The notes below the pieces were generated by a model. It was not told the origin of the DNA, ran no database searches, and saw only the letters and a program-made list of their open reading frames with translations. Shown one piece after another: positions 30,508-39,685 of a stretch of DNA of 64,000 nt (its first letter is position 1; the number at the start of each line of letters is the position of its first letter). A program made the translations under genes and the position numbers. The DNA is from Polyangiaceae bacterium (lineage in GTDB: Bacteria > Myxococcota_A > Polyangia > Polyangiales > Polyangiaceae), in contig JAJDAH010000053.1 in NCBI GenBank assembly GCA_029261965.1, positions 1 through 64,000 of the forward strand, given 5' to 3'.

Positions 30508-33180
30508 ATGCGGAGAGTCGGCTTGTTGGGTGCGCTTTTTCTCGTCGCGTGCGGCGGAGGCGGGGGGGACGCCGGGAGTAGCGGGGGCAACGGGGGCGAC
30601 AGCGGCAATGGCGGCAGCTCCGCCAACGGCGGCACCTCCGGAGGGTCGGGCACCGGGGGAAGTGCGGGGCGTGTCCGCCTCTCCTTCGAGCCGGGATCAC
30701 AGGTCGTCATGGAGGGGGACACCGTCAGCGTCGACTTGGTGTTGAACCAACCGACGACCGAAGCCGTCACCGGTCAGCTCACCATCGGCGGCGACGCGAG
30801 CGCCGACGATCACGACCTCATGCCGGGTCCGTTCACGATCGCGCCGGGCGAGACCCGAACCGCGTTTCAGTTTCAGATCACCGACGACCAGGAAGTCGAG
30901 CCGGACGAGGAGCTGCTCATCGGGGTGTCGCAGACCATGAACGCTCTCACACCGAGCGAGCACCAAGTCGTCATTGCCGACGACGACACGCCCTCGACGA
31001 CGCTGACGATCGAGCCCCCTCCGACGAGTGTGACCGAGCAAAACACCATGCTCGACTTCACGTTGCGCCTCAGCGAGGCCGCGCCGGTCGACGTCGTCGT
31101 CACACTGACGAGAAGCGGAAGCGCCAGACTCGGTGCGGATCACGACCTGGATCTGTCGACGCTCGTAGTCCCGGCCGGCGATACGAGCCTCGTGGTTCCC
31201 TTCCAGATTTTCGACGACGCCTTCGACGAGATGGACGAAACCATCGACGTCACCATCGACGCGGCTCCGAACGCCAACCTCGGCAGCCCCGCGAGCTTCA
31301 CGGTCACCATCGTCGACGACGATCCGCTCCCCATCGTCAACGTCTTCGAAGTGACTCGCACGGTGACCGAAACGGACACCGACAACCGAATCAACGTCCG
31401 CGTTTCGCTCTCGGCGCCCTCGGGGCGGGTGTTGGACATTCCGTTCACCGTGTCGGGCACCGCGACCGAGACCGAAGATTTCACCCGCCGCGAGTTCATC
31501 CAGGTGGCGCCGCCTCACTCGTTGAACAACGGTCAGGTCAACGACATCGTCATCCTCGGCGACGCCCTCCCCGAAGGCGACGAAACGGTAGTCATCACGC
31601 TGGGGGATCCTGCCAACGCCACCCTCGGCACGTCCCGAGTTCAAACGATCACGGTCATCGACGACGACACGCCTACGGTGACGGTTCCGAGCCCCACGGT
31701 AGGCTTCGTGACCGGTTCGAGCCACCGGACCGAAGGCGTGGGGGCGTCGCAGATCCCCATCCAGCTTTCCGCCCCCGCGGCGGGTCCGGTCACGGTGCCC
31801 TTCACCGTCGGAGGCACCGCCGCCGTGCCCGGTGACCACGATCTCGTCGCTGGTGCGGTCGTCATCCCAGCCCAGGCACGCGCCGGCGCCATCGATCTCA
31901 CTATCTGGAGCAACTCGGTCATGGACGGAAGTCGCAACGTCGTCGTGACGCTCGGCGCGCCCACAGGCGGGACCCTGGGCACGGCGAGTGTGCACACGCT
32001 GACCATCTTCGACGACGATCAGCCGGGCATCTTGTTTCAAGCGACCAAAGACGACTCGTTCGGCGGAGAAGTCGCCGCCCTCGGCGACATCACTGGCGAC
32101 GGGGTGCCGGACTTCGCCGCCGCGCAGACCTTTCAGGGCGAGACCACCGTCTACTCGGGCGCGGATTTTTCCGAGCTCTTCACGGTCGCAGGCATGCAAG
32201 TCGCCCCGGCCGGCGACTGGAACGGTGACCTGCGCCCGGATGTGGCCATCGGCAACCGAAACGCTCGAAACGCCGCCGGCGACACGATCGGCAACGTCAG
32301 CGTCTACTCGTCCGCCGGCGGTACGCCCATCGCGGAGTTGATGGGCCCGGAAGTCAACATCTCTTTCGCCGCGGAGATCGGTGGCGGGTGCGACATCGAC
32401 GGCGACGGCAACTCCGAAGTCTACGTCTCGGCGACCGGCTTCGACGTCGGCAGTGGCGAAGACGTCGGGTCGATCTACGTCTATTCGAGCGCGACCGGCG
32501 CGCTGCAAAGCCAGTTCGTCGGCGTCTCCGACCGCGATCGACTCGGGTCGGACTTCGTCGGCTGCGTCGGCGACTACGACGGCGACGGTGTCGACGACTT
32601 GATTGGCGGGCTCCAACACTTCTTCAACACGACCACCTGGGGCGCGATGATTTTCTCCGGAGTCTCCGGCAACAACCTGTTCCGGTCGCTCGTCCGCGAC
32701 CAGGACTACTTCACTGTCACCCCGATGGGAGACTTCGACAACGACGGCACCGACGATCTGTCCATCGCGTATCTCGAAGACTGCACGCTGGCGAGCTGCC
32801 AACACGTGGCCATCCGAACGGCGGGAACCTTCGACGTGCTCTGGAGCCTTCCGGTAGACGTGGGGGACGTCGACTTCGGCATGACGCCCAGCGGCACGAC
32901 TCTTGCGGACTTCGACGGGGACGGAACGCAAGACTTCGTCACCACCGCTCGGCGATTCGATGGCATCGCGGGCGACGACACCGGCAAGCTGTACGTGTTT
33001 TCCGGAGTGACGAGGGAGGTGATTTACACCTTCGACGGTCCAGTCGTGGACGGTGTGCTCGGCCGCGTCGTCAACCTCGGGGATCTCGACGGCAACGGTA
33101 CCGACGAGCTGCTCGCCGGCGCCCCAGCGTCCGGCGCGTTCTCGAACGGTACGATCTACGTCCTGACGTTCACCCCGTGA
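30508..33180 (+). CDS. Large lipoprotein with Calx-beta domains and FG-GAP propeller
   Basis: ATG at 30508 gives lipobox LFLVAC (Cys15); the frame is open upstream through the hydrolase relic but that is not part of the gene. A Gly/Ser linker (about residues 16-55) is followed by four Calx-beta-type domains, each ending in a DDD motif (VIADDDTPS, TIVDDDPLP, TVIDDDTPT, TIFDDDQPG). Seven FG-GAP calcium loops follow (GDITGDGVPDF, GDWNGDLRPDV, CDIDGDGNSEV, GDYDGDGVDDL, GDFDNDGTDDL, ADFDGDGTQDF, GDLDGNGTDEL), fitting a 7-bladed integrin-like propeller. 890 residues; a calcium-stiffened surface adhesin is likely. Confidence 0.88.
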   Translation: MRRVGLLGALFLVACGGGGGDAGSSGGNGGDSGNGGSSANGGTSGGSGTGGSAGRVRLSFEPGSQVVMEGDTVSVDLVLNQPTTEAVTGQLTIGGDASADDHDLMPGPFTIAPGETRTAFQFQITDDQEVEPDEELLIGVSQTMNALTPSEHQVVIADDDTPSTTLTIEPPPTSVTEQNTMLDFTLRLSEAAPVDVVVTLTRSGSARLGADHDLDLSTLVVPAGDTSLVVPFQIFDDAFDEMDETIDVTIDAAPNANLGSPASFTVTIVDDDPLPIVNVFEVTRTVTETDTDNRINVRVSLSAPSGRVLDIPFTVSGTATETEDFTRREFIQVAPPHSLNNGQVNDIVILGDALPEGDETVVITLGDPANATLGTSRVQTITVIDDDTPTVTVPSPTVGFVTGSSHRTEGVGASQIPIQLSAPAAGPVTVPFTVGGTAAVPGDHDLVAGAVVIPAQARAGAIDLTIWSNSVMDGSRNVVVTLGAPTGGTLGTASVHTLTIFDDDQPGILFQATKDDSFGGEVAALGDITGDGVPDFAAAQTFQGETTVYSGADFSELFTVAGMQVAPAGDWNGDLRPDVAIGNRNARNAAGDTIGNVSVYSSAGGTPIAELMGPEVNISFAAEIGGGCDIDGDGNSEVYVSATGFDVGSGEDVGSIYVYSSATGALQSQFVGVSDRDRLGSDFVGCVGDYDGDGVDDLIGGLQHFFNTTTWGAMIFSGVSGNNLFRSLVRDQDYFTVTPMGDFDNDGTDDLSIAYLEDCTLASCQHVAIRTAGTFDVLWSLPVDVGDVDFGMTPSGTTLADFDGDGTQDFVTTARRFDGIAGDDTGKLYVFSGVTREVIYTFDGPVVDGVLGRVVNLGDLDGNGTDELLAGAPASGAFSNGTIYVLTFTP

Positions 33181-33212
33181 CCGAATCGACGAGAGGCAGT
33201 GGGAGAACAAAC

Positions 33213-34415
33213 ATGACGCATCGAGTTGGCCGTGTAGCTGGTCGAATCGGGGCGGCGGTGGTGGCCATGCCGCTGGCTCTTGGCTGCGGGGGCGGCGCTG
33301 GCGCGGACGCCGACGGCAGCGGCGGGACCTCGACCGGGAGCGGTGGATCGACCAGCGGCACTGGCGGCGGCGGCGGTACCGGAGGAAGTACCGGTCCACC
33401 CGCAGCCTGCGCTGCGAGAATGGCCGCCGACACGTCGTTCGCGCCGGTCACCACGGAGATCGCCGTCGCCGGGGTCGTTCCGGACATCTTCACGGACTTC
33501 TTCGCCGGAGATGCCGCGATTGCCGAAGACGTGTTGGTCGTCGGCCTTCCCGCCTGGCTTTCCGACGTCGACATGGACCACGCCACCGCTCTGACGTTTC
33601 GTTTCGACGGCAGCACATGGCAGTTCGAACAGGAGCTCTTGCCCGCCGCCGCCCCGATCGTGCGGTTCGGCAGCAAAGTCGAAGTCTCCTCCTCCGGACG
33701 AACGATCATCGTCAGCGACCGCTTCTCGGCGTTCATTTTTCGGCGCGTGAACGACCAGTGGATCGGCGGCGAGGAGCTGCGGCCCCGTAACCCCGACGAC
33801 TTTCTCGCCGATGTCGCCGTGACCGACGACCGGGCGATCGCGGGCTACTACAAAAACGGCGATCTGCCTGGCTCGGCCTACATCTATCGACGCGAGGCCG
33901 ACACGTGGGTGCTCGACCAGCGCATCGTCGACACCCGGCTCGATTCGAGCAGCGGCACGGGCGTCGCCATTTCGGGAGATTGGGCCGCCGTCACCGATCG
34001 CCAAAGCAGCACTTTCCTCTTCGCTCGCGAGGGCGACGAGTGGGTCGAAAAGCAGGAGCTGCGCGTGTCTCACGATCCGTCCATCGACGGAACGCACTTC
34101 GAGGGCCGCGCAGGAGGGTCCATCGACGTCTACGAGCTCGGCGCCGATGGGTGGGTCGAGTGCGAGAGCGTACGCTGCAACGATCAATGCGACTCGGCAA
34201 TTTCCGGAAGTTGGCTCGTCGGAGGCGGCGCCCCGACCTACGCGAGCGGCGGCGACGCGACGCTGTGGGCCTACGACGGCAGCGGTTGGCAAGTCGCCCA
34301 CGAGCCGGGCATCGAAGCGCGGACGGCCGACGTCAGCCAGCACTTTGCGGTCTTCACCGCAGAGGGCAGCACCGCGGCACCACTCCAGATCGTTCAGACA
34401 GCAGCGTCGCCCTGA
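33213..34415 (+). CDS. Lipoprotein with beta-propeller-like domain
   Basis: ATG at 33213, 32 bp after the previous gene. Lipobox LALGC (Cys25), then a Gly/Ser/Thr linker (about residues 26-62). The 330-residue domain has repeated units of the form ATALTFRFDGSTWQFEQEL, AFIFRRVNDQWIGGEELR, AYIYRREADTWVLDQRIV, TFLFAREGDEWVEKQEL, SIDVYELGADGWVECESV and ATLWAYDGSGWQVAHEP. That is six similar strands with a central W, as in FG-GAP-type propellers that lack the calcium loop. Likely co-transcribed with 30508. Surface role inferred. Confidence 0.8.
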   Translation: MTHRVGRVAGRIGAAVVAMPLALGCGGGAGADADGSGGTSTGSGGSTSGTGGGGGTGGSTGPPAACAARMAADTSFAPVTTEIAVAGVVPDIFTDFFAGDAAIAEDVLVVGLPAWLSDVDMDHATALTFRFDGSTWQFEQELLPAAAPIVRFGSKVEVSSSGRTIIVSDRFSAFIFRRVNDQWIGGEELRPRNPDDFLADVAVTDDRAIAGYYKNGDLPGSAYIYRREADTWVLDQRIVDTRLDSSSGTGVAISGDWAAVTDRQSSTFLFAREGDEWVEKQELRVSHDPSIDGTHFEGRAGGSIDVYELGADGWVECESVRCNDQCDSAISGSWLVGGGAPTYASGGDATLWAYDGSGWQVAHEPGIEARTADVSQHFAVFTAEGSTAAPLQIVQTAASP

Positions 34416-34475
34416 GACCCGCGCCACGCGACGAGAGCCGCTCTTCAAGCGAGCTCCCTCGAGGGGGGAATCGAC

Positions 34476-36668
34476 TCAGCGAGGCCGCGCTGCGCGCAAC
34501 GCGGCGGCAAGTCGACGGGCCTCTTCGACGCCGTCTTGCCCCCGAGCGCCGGTGGTGATGACGGCGGTTCCTCCGGGGATCTCCTCCTGAACGATCGGTG
34601 CAGACTCGACGACTCCGTCCACCACGATGGCGAGACGCCGCTTGACGAGGCGCGCGGTGGCTTGTTGGAATGCGCGACCTCCTTCGGGACTGAACTGCAC
34701 GTTCACGCTCGCCCCCATCGAAAATTCGGCGCCGTCCGCCTGCGCGGTGGCATCGGCCACGTCGTCGTGGGTGACGATCGGGTCAGCGCCGAGCACGAAC
34801 GAGCGCCACCCCCGGTGCTCGACGACGTCGATGTCGACGCTCTCGTAAAGCGGTCCCCACGCAATACGCCGGCCCGCCGGAAGCTCGATGCCCTTCGCCC
34901 ACGCGCGCGCTCTCTCGAGGTTTTTTTCCGGCGTGTCTCCCGCCTTGATTTCGGCGACGACGTAGCGCACCGCTCCCTGGGAGCTCGTCCCGAAGGAAAC
35001 GATCTCCACTCTCACGTCGAAACCTTCGGGCAAGTCGTCCGCCAGAGCGAGCTGGTCGAACAGTTCGACCTCGTCGTCGACAGCGACGAGCTCGAGCGTG
35101 ACCGGAGCCACGTCGGGCTCCTGTCGTACGGCGTCGGGCGCTGCGAGCAACGACAAGGACACCACTGCCGCGGCGCCGAGCAGGAGCGGCCGCGGCATCG
35201 AAAACGCTCCCGGCGTGGTCACTGGCCCTCCGGAAGGTGTGGCCTCCGTTTCGGTTTCGGTTTCAGCGTCCCTCCGGTCACCGGCCAAAAGCGCCGACAC
35301 GCGAGCGGCGTCCGCGCGCGGAGCCAGCAACGTCATCGGCGCGAACGGACCGAAGAACGTGTAGAAAGTGCCCGTGCACGCGCCGTGCAGATGAACGACC
35401 AGACCACGTTGACCGGCCATGTTTGCCGCAGCGAGCGCGGCGTAGGGCCGGCGCTCTTCCGCTACCGGCACGAGCGGACCGTTCTCCACCTCCGCGCGCA
35501 CCCAGCGGACCGCATCCGCGAGCAGGCCCATGCCGAGCACGAACGGAAAAGCTACGCCAGCCCAGCCGAGCTCGGCGAGCAGGTGATCGCTTGCGTAGAG
35601 CGCCACGAGGAACACCACCGACCAGACGACCGCGCGCAGACGGAGCGCACGAAGCGCCTGCTCGGGCGGGGCGACTCCGCCTAATCGTTCGATCTCGGCG
35701 GAAACTGGGCCAACGCGCGTGAACAGCATCGCGAGACCCGCGCCAACCAACACCACCAAAGCGAGGCCCGGAACGAACCCCGTGCTCACCGTGGCGACGT
35801 CTCCTATGGGCACGAAGTCGTTCAAGGTCGTGGGCAACGCGGCGAGTGAGACGGCGATGAGGATGGGCCAAAGACCGCTCGCGGGCACGGGTAGCGCGAG
35901 CGGGAACGCCGAGCCCTCGGTGTCGCGGTAGGGCCCGTCGCCCTTTTTGGCGCCCACGCTTTGCGCCGAAGCCAGCGCTCGGCCCCCCGCAGCCAGCACC
36001 GCAGCCGTCAGGACCAAGAGCGCCAACGCCGCCAGCCCAAGCTTTACCGGCATGCCGAGCTCGACGGACGTCGAAACGCGCTCGGGCGTGGCCGGACCGA
36101 ACGCACCGTCGAGCACGAAGAGCGCGACGATGCCGTTGACCCAACCCTGGCGGGTGATCGCGTGCGCGATCATCAGCAAGACACAGAACGCCGCGGTGGT
36201 CGTCGCGAGGACCAACAAACGATCTCCAAATCCCCCGACCGCTTCGACGTACGTCACGATGCCGAACGCTTGCCCCACGGCCAACAGCACCGAACCGATC
36301 ATCGCCGCGCGCACCAACCTGGCGCGTGTTCGTGGCTCGTGTCTCTTGGCACGCAGCCCGACCGGCAGGAGCGAGACGACCTCGACGAGAAAGTATGCCG
36401 AGAGAGCCGGGCGGATCCCGACGATGAAGATCCCGAAGTTGGCCTCGGGCGGACCGAAACCCGAGGGTCCGAAGCCATCGAAGTACAGGCCCGGCAATCG
36501 GATCTTGCTCGCGACGACGACGGCGACGAGCAATGCGATGGTGACGAGCAAACGTAGCCAGATCGGCCGCTGGGGCTCGTCGGTGCCCGCCACCTCGGCC
36601 GCCGTATCGTCGGTGCCTGTCATCCCCGTGCCTGGCCGCATCATCGGCGTCGCGACGGGGACCGGCAA
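34476..36668 (-). CDS. Divergent SecY-like membrane protein fused to a SecD P1-like domain
   Basis: A 730-residue protein. Residues about 35-430 hold ten hydrophobic helices and follow SecY order: GIRPALSAYFLVEVVSLLPV aligns with the SecY TM2 PYISASIIxQLL block, and RLVRAAMIGSVLLAVGQAFG with the next helix. AHAITRQGWVNGIVALFV aligns with the ITERGIGNGISL block, and FPLALPVPASGLWPILIAVS with the conserved VNxAGVIPVIFASS strand-helix. A linker and one more helix (MPRPLLLGAAAVVSLSLLA) lead to residues 520-728. These end NVQFSPEGGRAFQQATARLV, AIVVDGVVESAPIVQEEIPG, GTAVITTG and VEEARRLAAALRAARP, the SecD P1-head signature. It appears to be a SecY-SecD fusion; activity is unknown. Confidence 0.75.
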   Translation of the reverse strand: MPVPVATPMMRPGTGMTGTDDTAAEVAGTDEPQRPIWLRLLVTIALLVAVVVASKIRLPGLYFDGFGPSGFGPPEANFGIFIVGIRPALSAYFLVEVVSLLPVGLRAKRHEPRTRARLVRAAMIGSVLLAVGQAFGIVTYVEAVGGFGDRLLVLATTTAAFCVLLMIAHAITRQGWVNGIVALFVLDGAFGPATPERVSTSVELGMPVKLGLAALALLVLTAAVLAAGGRALASAQSVGAKKGDGPYRDTEGSAFPLALPVPASGLWPILIAVSLAALPTTLNDFVPIGDVATVSTGFVPGLALVVLVGAGLAMLFTRVGPVSAEIERLGGVAPPEQALRALRLRAVVWSVVFLVALYASDHLLAELGWAGVAFPFVLGMGLLADAVRWVRAEVENGPLVPVAEERRPYAALAAANMAGQRGLVVHLHGACTGTFYTFFGPFAPMTLLAPRADAARVSALLAGDRRDAETETETEATPSGGPVTTPGAFSMPRPLLLGAAAVVSLSLLAAPDAVRQEPDVAPVTLELVAVDDEVELFDQLALADDLPEGFDVRVEIVSFGTSSQGAVRYVVAEIKAGDTPEKNLERARAWAKGIELPAGRRIAWGPLYESVDIDVVEHRGWRSFVLGADPIVTHDDVADATAQADGAEFSMGASVNVQFSPEGGRAFQQATARLVKRRLAIVVDGVVESAPIVQEEIPGGTAVITTGARGQDGVEEARRLAAALRAARPR

Positions 36669-36758
36669 GCAAGCGCGAACGAGCGCCGAGCCGGCGGCCT
36701 TTGCCGCGCTGCGCGTTAGTTCTCCATGGGCGGAGCGCCGCGCCTAACCCCAAAAGAA

Positions 36759-36821
36759 GCCGTGGAGGCAGGCCGTGGGGGCAGGCCGTGGAGCCGCGCC
36801 GTGGAGTCAGGCCGTGAGCAG
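36759..36821. repeat. 13-bp tandem repeats overlapping the TetR gene 3' end
   Basis: Four to five units of a GCCGTGGAGNCAG-like sequence run at 13-bp spacing from 36759. Base changes between units are few. The fourth unit supplies the TetR stop codon (TGA on the minus strand, 36809-36807) and the array extends into the intergenic region. It is not a multiple of three. Slippage here could alter the TetR C-terminus. Confidence 0.75.
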
Positions 36822-37523
36822 GCGTCGGAAAGTGGCGCGGATCGAGGCGTCCGCGTTGCTGGCCAGAACCCGGGCCGCGGCGTCCGGATCCGACACGCGG
36901 CCGTCGATCAACGAGAGCACGAGGGCGCCGGTCGAGTGATGCAGCGTTTCGGCGAGCATGGCGATCTCGATGTGGTGCTTGCTGTCGATGCCGGCTTGCG
37001 CTGCCCAACCCCAAAGCGCGTCGCGAACGAACGCCACCTGCTGCTCGTCGTAGCGACGCATGACGAGCGCAAACGCCGACGTACCGTGGCGGTGCCGGAG
37101 GAAGAGCTCGACGACCTGGCGGTGGTCGAGCAGCACCTCGATCAACCGACGGTGGTACCTCAGGTTCATTTCGCCGTAGATCTGCCCCGACTCGATCGCC
37201 GACTGCAGCTCGCGAAACGACTCGTGATCGAAGGTGCTGTACTCGCCGACGATGCGTTCAGCCGCTTGCTTCAGGCAATCGTCGATGTTGCGAAAGTGCG
37301 CGTAGAAGTTCGGCTGACGGATCTTCGCTGCCTTGGCGATCGACACCGTCGTCAGTGACTCGACGCCCTGGCTCTGAATGAGCGACGTCACCGCGTCGAG
37401 GATCCGGTCGCGCACGGGCCCGCGACGGACCCGTGATCCGGGGCTCTTGGTGGTCTGGGTCGCTGCTTCCAATCGGTACCGTCTTCCGCGCTTTTCCGGG
37501 CGATTTGCACCCGCGAACGGCAC
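36807..37523 (-). CDS. TetR-family transcriptional regulator
   Basis: The protein has an N-terminal basic region and a full TetR HTH (RDRILDAVTSLIQSQGVESL, then TTVSIAKAAKIRQPNFYAHF and RNIDDCLKQAAERIV), followed by a helical ligand-binding domain. GTG at 37523 is chosen because sequence upstream is AT-rich and palindromic, looking like an operator; an ATG at 37568 is the alternative and would add 15 residues. It is divergent from the esterase at 37631, so it probably represses that gene and itself. The ligand is unknown. Confidence 0.8.
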   Translation of the reverse strand: MPFAGANRPEKRGRRYRLEAATQTTKSPGSRVRRGPVRDRILDAVTSLIQSQGVESLTTVSIAKAAKIRQPNFYAHFRNIDDCLKQAAERIVGEYSTFDHESFRELQSAIESGQIYGEMNLRYHRRLIEVLLDHRQVVELFLRHRHGTSAFALVMRRYDEQQVAFVRDALWGWAAQAGIDSKHHIEIAMLAETLHHSTGALVLSLIDGRVSDPDAAARVLASNADASIRATFRRLLTA

Positions 37524-37525
37524 TC

Positions 37526-37625
37526 TATCATATATCCAATCCGTGTCTATCCAATTGGAATTTTTCATGTATGAGGAAGATCTCGACGTAGCTGAATATA
37601 GATTATATCTTTGATCCATCGAGGT
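37526..37625. promoter_or_regulatory. AT-rich divergent control region with TATCCAAT repeats
   Basis: Between the TetR and esterase starts, two direct TATCCAAT copies (37533-37540 and 37548-37555) lie 15 bp apart. The second forms part of a CCAATTGG palindrome (37551-37558). Near 37605 an inverted AGAT-TAT-ATCT is seen. The stretch is much richer in A/T than the flanks. It is a plausible TetR operator and shared promoter zone. Confidence 0.5.
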
Positions 37626-37630
37626 TGGCC

Positions 37631-39523
37631 ATGCGCAAAATCATCCCCATCATCATCGGTTCCTGTCTCACCCTGGCGTGTAGCGACGCCTCCTCCGGGC
37701 GCCCCGGTTTCGGTGGCGTGATGCAGCAGGGGCTCTGCACGGAGCCAACGCTCACTCCGGGCGACCACTCTTTCACCCTCGTGCATGACGGCGTCGAACG
37801 CGCCTACGACGTGCACGTTCCGCCGGGCTACGACGGACGCACCCGCCTCCCCGTCGTCTTTTACTTTCACCCGCTCTTGACCAACAAGAGCTACCTCCAA
37901 CGTGTCGGCACCATGGCCAAAGCGGACGCAGAGAACTTCATCGCGGTCTACGCCGACGGCATCAACAACTCGTGGAATGCCGGCACGTGCTGCGGGCCGT
38001 CGAATGGTGCCGGTGGCCTCGACCCGGTGGACGACGTCGGCTTCGTGCGCGCCATGGTCGCGGCGATCGACAACGACGTGTGCGTAGACAAGTCGCGCCG
38101 CTACGCGACCGGATTTTCGAACGGCGGTTTCCTCTCGCATCGCCTGGCGTGCGAAGCCGACGACTTGTTCGCCGCCGCCGCCCCCGTCGCCTCGGTCAAC
38201 GGTCTCCCCACGGCAGCGTGCACGCCGTCGCGCCCGTTTCCGATCATGGCGATCAACGGCACGGTAGACAAACTCGTGCCCTACGGCGGAGGCCTACCCA
38301 ATCTCGACGACCCGGCCATCAGCGGCCTCATCGACGGCATCATCGACGGCCAGTTCGCGAGCGTGGAGCAGAGCTTCACCGACTGGAGCACGCGGAACGG
38401 CTGCTCCGGCTCGATGGAGATGCTCTACCACAACGGCTCGGCGAGCTGCGTGAAGCAGACGGCGTGCGCCGGCGGCGTCGAGACCGTGCAGTGCACGGTG
38501 CAAGGCGCCGGTCACTGCTGGTACGGCGAGCCCGACTGCGTGCTCGACATCAACAGCGGCGACATCAACGCCACCGACGTCACTTGGGACTTCTTGAAGC
38601 ACTGGGTGCATCCGAGCGGCGGTGGTCCCGACGTCCCGAGCCCCGGAGGCACTCCGGTCAGCGGTGGAGTAGGTGGCGCAGGCGGCGCACCGGGCACCGG
38701 CGGCGCACCGGGCACCGGCGGAACACCGGGCACCGGCGGCTTCGGCGCGACCGGCGGCTCGAGCGGCACCGGCGGCTCGAGCGGCACCGGTGGCGGCGGG
38801 GTGGGCGGCGGCGGTGGCGTCGCGGGCGGGGGCGGCGCGCCGCCCCTCGGCCTCGACCTGAGCGGCACGTGGGCGCACAAACAAACGGCGACGCAAAACG
38901 TGCAGGTGCCGTTGCTCGGCATGCAAGTCAGCGTGACCGACACCATCAGCGTCATGGACATCGCCCAGAGCGGCAGCGTCGTGACCGCGACCCAAGCTCA
39001 ATGCCGAATCGACATTGCTCCGGTTGGCGGCACGACCACCAACTGGCCACCGGCGGCCATGGGCGCAGTGCCGGTCGCCGTCTCCGTGCAAGATCTCGGC
39101 GTCATCGACGTCGGCTCGGCCTACCGCGCCGTCACTCTCGGCACGCTTGGATGGAACGCGGGCGATCCGGCGACGGATCTACTACCCGACAATCCCACCG
39201 ATCCCCGAGTCGTCGACGCCGACGGCGACGGCCGCCCCGGGGTGACGCTCAACCTCGTCGGGTTCCTCTCGGGCGACGTCTACGTCGTCGCCCGAACCGG
39301 CACGACGCTCGACGGAACCATCGTCTCGACCGATCGCATCGAAGGCTCACACGTCACCGTCTCCACCCAGAACGTGCTGGATGCGTCGAACCCGCTGCTC
39401 AAGTCCAACGTAGCGTCGACCGCCGATCCCGATCCGGCGAAGAACCCGTTCGTGATGGTGCGGCTGCCGAGTGGTGGCGGGTGTAACGAGGTACTGGCGC
39501 AGGCTCCGGTGTTGTTCCCGTGA
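37631..39523 (+). CDS. Secreted PHB-depolymerase/feruloyl-esterase-type lipoprotein
   Basis: ATG at 37631 (MRKIIPIII) gives lipobox LTLAC (Cys17); an in-frame TTG two codons before is less likely. Residues 40-315 form an alpha/beta hydrolase of the PHB-depolymerase/CE1 esterase family: catalytic Ser163 in YATGFSNGG, Asp213 in AINGTVDKLVPYGG, His295 in GAGHCWYG, with flanking Cys. A long Gly/Ala/Thr/Ser linker (about 320-410) leads to a beta-rich C-terminal domain (TVSVTDTISVMDIAQSGSVV onwards). It should cleave esters outside the cell. The C-terminal domain may bind polymer. TetR is divergent. Confidence 0.85.
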   Translation: MRKIIPIIIGSCLTLACSDASSGRPGFGGVMQQGLCTEPTLTPGDHSFTLVHDGVERAYDVHVPPGYDGRTRLPVVFYFHPLLTNKSYLQRVGTMAKADAENFIAVYADGINNSWNAGTCCGPSNGAGGLDPVDDVGFVRAMVAAIDNDVCVDKSRRYATGFSNGGFLSHRLACEADDLFAAAAPVASVNGLPTAACTPSRPFPIMAINGTVDKLVPYGGGLPNLDDPAISGLIDGIIDGQFASVEQSFTDWSTRNGCSGSMEMLYHNGSASCVKQTACAGGVETVQCTVQGAGHCWYGEPDCVLDINSGDINATDVTWDFLKHWVHPSGGGPDVPSPGGTPVSGGVGGAGGAPGTGGAPGTGGTPGTGGFGATGGSSGTGGSSGTGGGGVGGGGGVAGGGGAPPLGLDLSGTWAHKQTATQNVQVPLLGMQVSVTDTISVMDIAQSGSVVTATQAQCRIDIAPVGGTTTNWPPAAMGAVPVAVSVQDLGVIDVGSAYRAVTLGTLGWNAGDPATDLLPDNPTDPRVVDADGDGRPGVTLNLVGFLSGDVYVVARTGTTLDGTIVSTDRIEGSHVTVSTQNVLDASNPLLKSNVASTADPDPAKNPFVMVRLPSGGGCNEVLAQAPVLFP

Positions 39524-39577
39524 GGCGCTAGGCCCCCGCCGTACAAAGTGAGCGACCACCCGCTCTCCGTGGGGGCG

Positions 39578-39592
39578 GCACGGTTGCCGTGC
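39578..39592. repeat. Perfect hairpin between esterase and murein-peptidase-like genes
   Basis: GCACGG, TTG, CCGTGC form a perfect 6-bp stem-loop about 55 bp after the esterase stop. No T-run follows, so it is not a standard terminator. It could still stabilise the 3' end of the transcript. Confidence 0.4.
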
Positions 39593-39685
39593 GGGTAGAA
39601 GCGCCACGAAAAAACCTGCACAGCTGCATCTAAAGCTCAAGCTGAGCGGTACAATCAGGCGAAGCGGTAAGCCTGGAGGTGCCTC

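Noticed and set aside
30697-33399. 900-codon minus-strand open frame
   Set aside because: It lies antisense to the Calx-beta/FG-GAP lipoprotein, whose repeated calcium loops make the + strand clearly coding. The antisense frame only mirrors those repeats.
34536-35684. 382-codon + strand frame antisense to the SecY-SecD protein
   Set aside because: His/Arg/Glu-rich shadow; the minus strand has membrane helices and recognisable motifs.
38640-38870. Possible CRISPR-like repeats (GGCGGCGCACCGGGCACC)
   Set aside because: They are in-frame codon repeats in a Gly-rich linker without unique spacers.
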